Shown here in pieces: positions 45,972-57,435 of a DNA stretch of 64,000 nucleotides. The translations under genes and the position numbers were made by a program. Numbering within the stretch: position 1 is the first letter of the stretch; each line of letters starts with the position of its first letter. The notes below the pieces were generated by a model. That model saw nothing but the letters and a program-made list of their open reading frames with translations, ran no database searches and was not told the origin of the DNA. Where the stretch lies: contig NC_061863.1 in the NCBI RefSeq assembly GCF_907164915.1, forward strand, positions 46,659,382 to 46,723,381, given 5' to 3'. The DNA comes from Impatiens glandulifera. Lineage: Eukaryota; Streptophyta; Magnoliopsida; Ericales; Balsaminaceae.

Positions 45972-48900
45972 ATGTCGTCTTTGAGTAGGGAGCTTGTTTT
46001 TCTTATTCTTCAGTTTTTGGAGGAAGAGAAATTCAAAGATACTGTTCATAGGTAAGGTTACTATCATTTAACATTTGTTCTTTAGATCTCAAGATTGAAA
46101 AAACTGAGAATTGTTGAATTTTTTGGATAGTTTTGTTCTGTTACTTTTAAGGTGGTGGTAGGACATTAGTTGTTTAGAAATGAAAGTGGAGAGCTCAATT
46201 CCTGTATCCACAACATAGATTTTTATTGTTTTTTTCATTGTTTTCGGCGAAAGAAGTAAGCGCGGCATATTTATTTCCTTTTCTAAGTGTTAAAACAATT
46301 TGTGTTGTTGAAAGTTGGCGCGAAATGCGACAGTAAAACGCATAAGCTATGATGCGAAAGGAAAGAACTAGAGGCAGAGAAGAAAAGAAATTTTACTAAT
46401 TGAGTTGAATCTATGGAAATGGATAGTGAGATTACAGTTGCATATCCTTACTTCTTTACAATTTCCATACCAATATTGCAGCTAGTAAAATAGAGAGTTA
46501 TATTACAGTAGTGATTGAAATACTTCATAGAAAAAAACAAAACAAATGAATACTGCATGATTAACTAAGGTTATTGTTATTATTATTATTTCCTTTCCTA
46601 GGCTGGAGCAAGAGTCAGGCTATTACTTCAATCTGAGATATTTCGAGGAATTGGTGATAAATGGGGCGTGGGATGATGTTGAGGCTTATTTGTCTGGTTT
46701 TACAAAGGTCGAGGATAACAGATACTCCATGAAAATCTTTTTTGAGATTCGGAAACAGAAGTACTTGGAAGCTCTTGACAAGTTACGGTGACTTTTTGTT
46801 TTATTTTTCTATGCCTGAATTTTCTTATGTTGTTAGCTTCTTTGAAAACTAAGTGTACAGCTATTGACAGGATGATATACTAAACTTTGTGATATGCCCC
46901 ATTATTGTAGGAAAGATCGCGCTAAAGCTGTGGATATTTTAGTGAAGGACTTGAAAGCTTTTTCATCATTTAATGAAGATCTCTTTAAAGAAATAACTCA
47001 GCTTTTAATCCTGGAGAATTTTAGGTAACATGAACTGGATAGCGCTTACTATTTTATTCGGCTCCAGATTTGTTCATTTATGCTTCGTTTATAGATGTTC
47101 TCTGGTGTGACGAACTTATATTATTATACGGGTTTGCAGAGATAATGAACAACTTTCTAAGTATGGGGATACCAAGTCTGCTAGGACTGTAATGCTTGTT
47201 GAACTAAAAAAGTTGATTGAAGCTAACCCCTTGTTTCGGGATAAGCTTGTTTTTCCTGGTCTGAAGAACTCAAGGCTGAGGACACTGATAAACCAAAGGT
47301 GATTTATTTCAGAATTTCTAGGTTTCTTTTGTTGTAATTCAGAATAAAATAGTTTTTGTGGATCAAAATATTTCTTCAGTGAAGTTTTAAGAAACGAAAG
47401 AGTTCCATGATACTCTAAGATACTTTTTCAAACCTGCTCCCATTTCGAGTCAAGAGATAGATAAATAGATCCATTTCTTTTTGAATTCCCATCTACATTC
47501 ACAGTAGTAGGTTTATTCTTACAGATTTATATTCCTTTCCAGCTCATTTGTTCATTTAGTTTTACTTTTTGATTGATTGTCTCGCAGTTTGAATTGGCAG
47601 CACCAACTTTGCAAGAATCCAAAGCCCAACCCTGATATAAAGACATTGTTTACAGACCATTCTTGTGCACACTCACAGCCAAATGGTGCTCGTACTCCAT
47701 CCCCTACTACTAATCAACTAATGGCTACTAATCAACTTATGAATACTATTCCTAAAGCTGGGGTTTTTCCTCCTCTAGGTGTACATGGAGTAAGTAAAAA
47801 TAGAAAGTAGTTTCCTTGAAATCTTTTGAAATCCTCTATTCCTAATGACTTCATGTATTGGTTTCTTAAGTCGTTTCCAGTAGCACCTGCTCCTATGCCA
47901 CCCTCTCTAGGTGGATGGATGGCTAATCCTTCTGCTATTCCCCACCCTTCATTGTCAGTAGGGCCAATTGGGTTTAGTGCACACAATAATGCAGGTATAT
48001 CTATGTGATTAGCTATATATAGTATGGTTACATTGTATATATATCTAACTTATTTCCATTTCATTCATATGTTCGTTTACGGAAGGCCTTAGGAAGAATC
48101 TTTATTAATTGTTATTTATCTGCCTCTTTATTTAACCCATCTTTCTCTGCTGTCTATTTCTTTGCTTCTAGCAGCAATTCTTAAACGCCCAAGGACTCCT
48201 CCAACAAGTAGTACAGCTTTAGATTATCAGACAGCAGATTCTGAACATGTTTTGAAGAGAACAAGAACTTTCGGAATGTCAGACGAAGTAATGCATGATT
48301 ATGAATATTCTCGTAGATTTTATATGGAAAATTTGATTAGTTATTGCCTTTAATTTTTTATTTAATTATTTTATATCCAAACTAGAGTTTTCAGGTTATT
48401 TATTTTTTAGTGTCTTAAATCTCACATCTTTTGATTTAACATTTTTATGGGCCTTCCCATTTATCATAGAGATTGTTGTTAGTCACCCCTCTGGTTAGGC
48501 ATAGTATCCCTTGCCTTACTTGGAATTTAGCATCCTTTGCTGAATTTGAGTCAGTTAGTGAACATGATATATAATTAGGAAAAAGATGAATTGTTCTTGC
48601 TAGTTGAATTTGTTGTTTATTGAAGAAAACCATCTTATTCATTTTTTTCTTATGGTCTTCAACTATTAGCATGCAGTTAATGGTAGCAGTATCACACTCA
48701 AGCATATAATCTGTACAGAATTTGGATATGAAAAATATGTTGTGGTACTGCTACAAGGTTGACTAAAAGTATCTCTGCCGGTAGTTTGAATAAAAGAAGC
48801 AACAAAGAAAAGTTAGAAGCTTCATTACAAATCTTTGTTTTTTGTTTCCTTCAAGGAGGGTAATACCTTCTCTGGCCATGCTTAATGTCGTTATATTTCT

Positions 48901-51900
48901 CAAGGAAAGCACTTACCCAGAAAATATATTCTGTAAATTCTTAACTAGCATCCTAATTTTCTCAGAGATGTCCTAATCTAGAATCTCAATGATGTGAGAC
49001 TTCTAGAGAAGAATAGGTGCAATTCATAAGAGAATATGGCTTGAGAAATCAGTCCTTATTTCCTAACTTTCGATGCGTATTCTCACTTATCCCACAAATC
49101 CAGATCAGTAGGAGTGATGGAGACAAATGTTTCAATTTTTAGGTGAATCAAAGTCTATGACTAGTCTTAATTTTTTTTTGTGACCGGGTTTATACCCGGG
49201 GTGGCTAGCTGACCCCCCATTTAAATGAGAGCGTTCTTAATGAGAATCGACATTTGGTCTTTCATTATATAGTGCACTTTTGTTGTCTGTGAGTTGATTT
49301 TGTTCAACTTCGGTTATCTCATAAAAAGCTTGTGACACTTTCTGTCTAGAATATTCAGCCCTTGTGAATGAAACCCAATTTGCACCTTAGTCTTATGTTC
49401 TCATACTTGCTGTGATATTTTTGGCTTAAGTGAGTTATTATTTTAATTTCATCAACAGGTCAGTAACATTCATGTCAATATCCTCCCTGTTGGGTATACT
49501 CCGCAGTGCCATGGCCAGAGCTCATATGCATCTGATGAATTGCCGAAAGCTGTTGTCATGACTCTTAATCCGGGTTCAGCTGTGAAGACCATGGATTTCC
49601 ACCCAGTTCAACAAACTCTTCTTCTTGGTTAGTTCAGATAGTTGACAGTTTTCTGCTTGTATTTTTGGTTGTTCGTCCAACAATTGATTTCACTAATTTC
49701 TACTTATTGTGGTGACTATTTAAAATTAGTCGGAACCAACACGGGGGAGATTATGTTATGGGAGTTGGGCAATCGTGAGAGGCTTGCTGTCCGTAACTTC
49801 AAGGTCTGGGAACTTGGTTCATGTTCTGTGTCATTGCAGGTTTGTAGCCTCCCCGCAACTTTGATCGAACTTGTCTGCACATGTTTCTCCTTCTGCTTCT
49901 AGTATCTAATGTCTGCTTGGAATGTGCATCAGGCATCTCTAGCTAGTGATTACACTGCATCAGTCAACCGTGTGATTTGGAGTCCTGATGGTTCCTTAAT
50001 GTGTATGTTTGTACAAAACTATTCTATATGTTATCTTCCATTTTTTTTGTTTGGAAAGTCTTGGTACTGTATAATTATTTTGAAAATAGTGTAAGTTCTA
50101 TCATTTCTCTTGCTATAGGTGTTGCATACTCTAAGCACCTTGTTCATGTATATTCATATCATGGCGGTGATGATCTACGCAATCACTTAGAGGTTAGTCC
50201 CATCCATTGTTGATTGTGTTAATAGTTTGTAATGCCCGAATCTTCTGCCCTTACCCGTAGCTTATTATTTCTAGAGGTTGTTTCTTGAGACCTGTTCAAG
50301 CAAGATGTGTTAAATTTAATACTTATATAATGTTTGATTATTCAGATTGATGCTCATGCTGGATCTGTCAATGATATTGCTTTCTCTTATCCCAATAAAC
50401 CACTCTCAATTGTCACATGTGGCGAGGACAGGCTTATCAAGGTCCTTTTGAATTTTTATGCTTTCAGAGGTTGATTCTAGTTAGAATGAAGTTATAAAAG
50501 GTTAATATTTCTGCAGGTCTGGGATGTTATTACAGGAGCCAGGCAATACATCTTTGAGGGTCATGAAGCACCTGTATATTCTGTATGCCCACACCAAAAG
50601 GAAAACATTCAGGTAATGTCACATTATAGGTTTTGTTGGAGAGTTGAGAAAAGTAATTTAAGATAACAATGAACATTTTTTATGTTTAAGAATCATTGTT
50701 AATCCTCGGTTCATAAGCAAGTAATATTCTCATAGTAGCTGTTTATTGATTTATCTTATCTAACTTGCGGTCCTAGGCATTTGTTGGTTCTCGTAACTGT
50801 TATCCTGGGAGGACTGATACTTATGCAGCGGATCTCCTTTCTATACTGTTGATTCTTCTTTGCATGTGATTTTTTGGTACGTTATAGCTGTAAAAGATGT
50901 TCACAAACAATAGCTATAATATAAGAATGCAAGAGGTTTCTTATATGCTTAACTTCTTGCCATGAAATGTCATGTTTCTCTGACAGAAGGGGGTATATCT
51001 TAAAATATGTCTGACTTTACTAGGTTGTATTCAATAATACAACTTTTCACTTAAGCTAAATGTGTAAGTACTTATTTGAATTAAGTTCATTTTATAACCG
51101 TTATTTAAAATCACTTAATTATTTAGATTCAATTCAAATTATTAAACTAAAAAATAATCTAGAAATTTGGATTATTTCAGTAAGCTATAGAGACGACCTA
51201 ACTTGGTAATGTACTAAGAGTGTCCAAAAGACAACTCTAAAATTTGGAAATTGATCAACTAAAAGAGTAAAATAGTCTTGCAAGTACTTAACCATTTTAG
51301 CAAATCAACTTGCATATATCAAGTATTTAAAATTTAGATATTTCCATTTGGTCTATTCATAATTATTTTTCGTATACTTAACTTATTCGTCACTTAAATT
51401 CAGCATTCAACATACTTATTTTTTCAGTTTTATCAAACACATCCTTAAGCTTGGTGATATTTTCACTAATTGCACAACTGATTTTACTTTACTGTGCACC
51501 CAGTTTATTTTTTCAACTGCAACTGATGGGAAAATAAAGGCATGGCTGTATGATAACGTGGGATCTAGAGTTGATTATGATGCACCTGGTCACTGCTCCA
51601 CTACGATGACATACAGTGTTAATGGATTAAGGTCTGAACTTGTTACCTTTAATCTCTTATATCACTGGCATAATATATGTTTACATTGGCATAATAAATG
51701 TTTACATGGATGTAGAGTATCATCATCTATCTCACCGTTGCAGGTTGTTTTCATGTGGAACCAATAAAGAAGGTGTCTCATACCTTGTTGAGTGGAATGA
51801 AGGTGAAGGAGCTGTTAAACGCACTTATCAGGGTCTTGGGAAGAGATCCGTTGGTGTTGTCCAATTTGACAATACAAAGAATAAGTTCTTAGCTGTTGGG

Positions 51901-54900
51901 GATGAGTTTATGGTGAAGTTTTGGGACATGGACAATGTTAACATATTAACAACAACAGATGCAGATGGTGGACTGCCGGTAATTTTTTAAAATCCTTATT
52001 GACTTATTTGGAACCTAGTGTTTGGCTGTAATATTTGACACAATTATGATGTCATTAGACAATCGCTAAAGTTAAAATTGGAAGTGATTATTTTTGCCTG
52101 GCATCAGATTTCCTTCCTTGTCATGATGAGATTATTCTTTTTGGATTATGATCCAAATTATAGTGTGATTAATTTTTGTTAATTTGGTGTACATCTTATT
52201 TTCTAAATTATGATCCAAATTATAGTGTGTTTTATTTTTTTTCATTTAGTGTAGAGAATTTTTTCACGATCATGATCATACCATTATCTAGATCATTGTG
52301 ATTTTGACAAACATAACACATGGAGATTTTTACGGATCATAATCAACTTTTGTTTAATAAAATCACCCATTATTATTTTGGTTAAGGTTATATTGCAGCC
52401 ATTCTTAACAGCCATATTCTGGGTGACTATTTTGCAGGCATCTCCTTGTGTACGATTCAACAAGGAAGGGACATTGTTGGCAGTTTCAGCAAATGAAAAT
52501 TGCATTAAAGTTTTAGCAAATTCAGACGGAATAAGGTTACTGCGTACACTTGAAAGTAGATCATTTGACGCTAAAGTTGGCCCTTCAGCTGTTGTGAAGG
52601 TAGTTCTAGTTCAATCTTGTTTATCACGTCTTTATGCATGTTTGTGACAAAAAAATGGATTTCTTAACTAGTTGCAAGCTCCCACAATGGGGACATTTGG
52701 AGGCGCTAGTGTACCAGTTGGACCAAGCGTGATAGATCGTGCTGTTCCAATAGGATCTATTGTGGTAATGGTGCATGTTCTTGCCACATCCAAGTAGTTA
52801 TTTTCTTCTGGTTTGTTTATCATCACATTATATTTTTTGCAGAGTGGGGAAAATAGAAGCTTGCCAGATGTAAAACCTAGAATCACTGATGAGTCAGCAG
52901 ACAAATCTAGGATTTGGAAATTGACAGAAATCAATGAGTCATCTCAGTGCCGATCCTTGAGGTTGCCTGATAGTTTGACAGCATCTAAGGTATTGATCTG
53001 TTAGGGCCCGTTTTTTGCATTCATTAAAAATCTTTATTGAGCATTTTTTTTAATTACACGTTCTTTTTTCTTCATCCTTTTCTCTCATGCACATCGAAGG
53101 GTTGTAAAAGTTCAGCTTTGAGAAGAGAGAATATTTTTCAATGATCTGATAATTACATCAAGGATGAATTGTATATATAAAAGTAGACTGAGAAGACAAA
53201 AAAAAAGCAATAGATGAGGTGAAGAGCTTGTTTGATAGTTATTTGAAAAAAATCTGGGTTATGAATTCAAAATCTTGTAGAATATAGACCTAAGACATTT
53301 TTTTTTTTGAAAATTAGACCTAAAAGAATATTAGGTTGGAATTTTATAGTCTAATTAAAGAACTGTTTTTTTGTTATCCTTAATTGAGCTTCTTTCAGCA
53401 GTTTCTGGTCTTTCCTTCAAACTTCAGGTTTCCAGGTTGACGTATACAAATTCTGGACTTTCCATATTGTCTTTATCAACTAATGCAGTGCACAAGCTTT
53501 GGAAATGGCAAAGAAATGAAAGGAACTTGACCGGCAAGGTGGTCAATTATTTACTTATGAATGCACTTTTTTTTTGGTTTGTTTGCCTGATCCTATCTAA
53601 TAGTAATTTGATTTTTCTTTTCTTTCAGGCAACTGCTAATTTCGCCCCCCATATCTGGCAACCTAACAGTGGAATCCTGATGACAAATGATATTAGCGGC
53701 ATAAACCCCGAAGAAAATGCTTCTTGCTTTGCACTTTCAAAGAATGACTCGTATATTCTGTCAGCTTCAGGAGGGAAAATATCACTGTTCAATATGATGA
53801 CTTTCAAGGTAAGTGAGTTTTGCTTATCTTAGCCTAAAGATTCTCAACCTCAATTTGAATATTTTCTTCATCATTGTAAGCTATGAAAGATGTAACTCAG
53901 TATTCTAGTAAGATCTTTCTAATCATTAATCAAATTACTGTCATATAAAGGTAAAACAACTTGAAACATTAGTTCACATTTGATCAAATCAACTTATATA
54001 CCAAGAAGTTAAAATTTGAATATTTTCAGGCATGACTCATTTGACACACTTAATTTTCAATTTTAATCAAATACACTCTTGGTATGCATGTTCAAGATGG
54101 AACTGAAAAATGCACTTAGTTAAAGGACTTGAGGTGTAGTAAATGATGAAAGCATTTGAAGGGGAATATGAAGTAGATTAGGATGAAACCATGTAACTAT
54201 TAAACTGATTATGAAATTAGCTTTATCAGTATTGTTTTCAGGCATATTCTAAAATCCCTTATTAACGAATGCAGACAATGACAACTTTCATGTCCCCTCC
54301 ACCATCAGCATCTGCTCTTTCCTTTCATCCTGAAGACAACAATATCATTGCAATAGGGATGGAAGATTCTTCTATCCAGATATATAATGTCCGTGTTGAT
54401 GAGGTGCTTATCTTTATGTGCCCATTATTAGTTCCCTTTTCTCAAACAAATAATATTAATGTGTCAATGATGGCCATTTGAATATGCTGTTTAAATTTCC
54501 ACTTTTTACTGTGCAGGCAAAAACCAACCTCAAAGGCCACCAGAAAAGAGTAACTGGCCTTGCATTCTCTAATGCTCTGAATGTGTTGGTGTCTTCTGGT
54601 GCTGATTCTCAGGTATGACGCCGATTCTCCTTGGTTCTTTTCTGAGATGCTTACCAAAGTTAAATGTCGAGTTATATGAATCAAATGAGAGCACCTTAGA
54701 AATTGAATAGAAACTTACCTGTATTCTCATTCAAATTGAGCCTATTTCAGAAAGTGCTATTTTGGCATAATATCTCTCACTTGATCCTATTAAAAATCGC
54801 CCAAGTTAAAAATGAAAGTGTTTTATTTTGGTGTTAGATATTCTCTGGATTGATCCAGATTATTTCCTTCTAAATTATAGTGTTTTTTTTGTTCATTCCT

Positions 54901-55970
54901 TCTAACTTTTTGTTCCATTCAGTATAGTGATATATATATATTTTTAAATTTTTCTAGATTTGGTTGTTTTCACCTCACTTTGGGTCTTAGCAAAAATGTG
55001 GATCAATCAAATGGTTTCATCATTGAAGAAGAAGTATATAGATATTTTCTTTTCTAGATGATGATCATTTTCTTTTACGAATCATTATTATACATATTAT
55101 TTTGTACATCATTTTGTTTTTTTGTAAACATGTAGTTTTTTCCAGATAAGGATCATCATAAAAAAATGTTAGATTACAAAACAGATTAAGTGTCTATTCA
55201 ATGTTCTAAATCACCAATTGGTGGTATTCTATAGCTTTGCGTTTGGAGCATGGAGAGATGGGAGAAGCAGACAAGTAAGTTCTTGCAGGTCCCAGCGGGG
55301 CGTACACTAGCTCCCATTTCAGATACGAGAGTACAGTTTCACCAAGATCAAATCCACCTACTAGTTGTTCATGAAACCCAGATAGCCATATATGAAGCTC
55401 CTAAGCTCGAATGCCTTAAGCAGGTAAAATTTTCAATTTTCCAACTATATTTTAGCTCGCCTTCCTAATTTGTTAAATATGAAAAACAAAACACAGTGGT
55501 TTCCTCGAGAAACAAGTGGTCCAATCACACATGCTGCATATTCCTGCGATAGTTTATCCATATACGTCAGTTTTGAAGATGGGAGTATCGGTGTTTTAAC
55601 TTCCTCCACACTACGACTAAGATGCCGAATTAATTCACCAGCTTATCTACCTCCCAACCCAAGGTGCTTTTTCTTTCATTATGGTAAAAATAAGTGTCTT
55701 TAGGAAATATTGCCTTGTTAAATGATTGATTATGATTGAATATGTTAATGCTGCAGCTTGAGGGTATATCCAGTTGTGATTGCGGTTCATCCAACAGAGG
55801 CAAACCAATTTGCATTGGGACTTAGCGACGGTGGAGTGTATGTTATTGAGCCGTTGGAATCAGAAGGAAGATGGGGGATTTGCCCACCAAATGAAAATGG
55901 TAGTGCTGCTGGCCCAAGCAATAATAATCCTCAAACCGGCGCTGTCAATACAGATCAGAACCAAAGGTAA
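45972..55970 (+). CDS. TPL: TOPLESS (TPL/TPR) Groucho-type transcriptional co-repressor
   Basis: Twenty-five coding exons join in frame to 1146 aa (Arabidopsis TPL is about 1131): 45972-46051, 46602-46781, 46911-47024, 47140-47298, 47588-47789, 47871-47994, 48172-48287, 49459-49627, 49730-49839, 49933-50002, 50119-50192, 50346-50441, 50517-50612, 51504-51631, 51744-51978, 52438-52599, 52672-52764, 52843-52989, 53428-53538, 53629-53808, 54275-54403, 54517-54612, 55235-55423, 55497-55663, 55757-55970. It starts MSSLSRELVFLILQFL (LisH), then CTLH/CRA to about 210, a Pro-rich linker, and WD40 repeats from about 340 to a DQNQR end. EAR-groove residues R67, Y68, K71, F74, F104, L111, L130, L150 and N176 (site of tpl-1) are all present. 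It is a nuclear co-repressor recruited by EAR-motif proteins such as Aux/IAAs. No stop or frameshift was found. Overall it is closer to TPL/TPR1 than to TPR2/3. Confidence 0.96.
48288..49458 (+). other. Longest TOPLESS coding-region intron (1.17 kb)
   Basis: Intron between ...GMSDE and VSNIHVN. No gene within. It contains a palindromic CCGGGTTTATACCCGG at about 49184-49199 followed by GTGGCTAGCTGACCCC, possibly the trace of an old insertion. The frame at 48445-48705 is a shadow. Confidence 0.6.
50613..51503 (+). other. TOPLESS intron with a possible MITE
   Basis: About 51020-51440 begins GTTGTATTCAATAATACAAC and ends near TTTTATCAAACACATCC. The reverse complement of the end (GGATGTGTTTGATAAAAC) loosely resembles the start. 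Ends like this occur in hAT-type MITEs, but no target duplication was found. Confidence 0.3.
51979..52437 (+). repeat. TOPLESS intron with a 61-bp direct repeat
   Basis: ATTATGATCCAAATTATAGT occurs at about 52145 and about 52206, each followed by a T-rich stretch and TTTRGTGTA. A diverged relative (TAAATTATAGTGTTTTTTTT) is in the intron at 54613-55234. Confidence 0.6.
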
Positions 55971-57435
55971 ACTGACAATAGGGTTCATCATACAATATGT
56001 AAATTTTTTTCAAGTGTTGCTAGAAGAAGAGATGAACGTCTGAAACTGGTCTATGTTTAGTTTTTAGTTAACAAAAGCAGCAGGGTAGTATCGAGGACAG
56101 ACAGATATGGATGGAAAACAGTCTAGATAAAGAGTAATACATTACTTTTTTTATATTGATATAGTTTTTATTGTTGATTTATTATGTTATTATTTAATAT
56201 GTATTTATGTTTTTTATTTTTTGGAGAAAAACAATAGTTATGTCACTTTGTTTTTGTTTTCTTTTTCAGAAAAACAAGGAATACAAGGTAAGTTGAGAAT
56301 TTACAAACAAGTTAAATAAGTTAGATGTAAATAAGTTGAGAACAATTATGCAAGCTCCTTTTTTCTTTTACTTGTTTTTGTTAGATGCAAAACTATAGCC
56401 TGGAAACTTTGTTTCTTTCAAATCTATAGTGTTATTTTACTAGCTGATAAGACTTGAACTTGAGAATATTTTAGTTAAAAACTGTTTTTGTATTTGTTTA
56501 GTAAACTCAAAATATTACTTTTATTTCGTTTGTGATGAAAAAATAAGGTAGTGTTGACACTTCTTAGTACACGGTTTTCTTGTTAGAAAAATTAAATATT
56601 TATAAACAATCGATATTAACCTATCTAACAAAACAATAAATGAAGTCAATTTTGTCGGTTTCTACCCTATCGATTTCTAGAAAATGAGGCTCTCATGGGC
56701 CACCTAGGTTTATTGCACCTTTTTTGGGAACCTTATTTTCTAAAGTGTTTTTTCATTTTGTTACTTTTTAAAACATTTTTTTTTCTTCGTTGTCAAAATC
56801 GAGAATTTATTTAAAATCAATACGCGTAATAAAATATGTGTAAATTGACAGTTTATTTACAATCCTAACAATTAATTTGTAAATAATAATAATAAATAAA
56901 TGACACCGTCAACCTAAGAAAGGTTATAATTACAAAATTAATTTATAAATTTAAAATGATAAAAATTTAACTAATTTACTTAAAATTAATATTAAAATTT
57001 AACTAAATTAAAACTAAAACAAACAAAATGGTATGACCAAGTGAGTAGCAAACTTTTTCCAATCAAGGATTGCACAAAAGTTAGGTAACTTGTCATTGTG
57101 AAAAAAACATGCTAGAGAATAAACTAAGAAATATGAATATTTTTTAAGAATCAAAACGGCGAATTTGATTCAGTCTTCTTTCAAATGAAAGATGTAGAGA
57201 ATTTTATGTTCTTCTTGAACTGCATTCACATCTCTAAGTAAACTCATTTGATTAAAATCTTCATCATGAAATTATGTAAGTAAGAATCCAGACTGTTTAG
57301 AATGACACAAAATCAAGAACACCTCCCTCTATAAATCTGAAAACTCAGCTTCAAACAGAACTTGTATTCTCAACTAAATCCAGTAAAAGATTTACCAATC
57401 TTAGATGTCTCTGATTTCTCTTACAAAAGAACAGC
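55971..57435. other. Convergent intergenic region between TOPLESS and the BRIZ-type gene
   Basis: Contains both 3' UTRs; TOPLESS runs into it on plus and the ligase gene on minus. No other gene or repeat is recognised. AT-rich in 56800-57010. Confidence 0.6.

Noticed and set aside
49184..49200. CCGGGTTTATACCCGG palindrome as a regulatory site
   Set aside because: A single palindrome in a long intron with no partner or conservation evidence; noted only in the intron entry.
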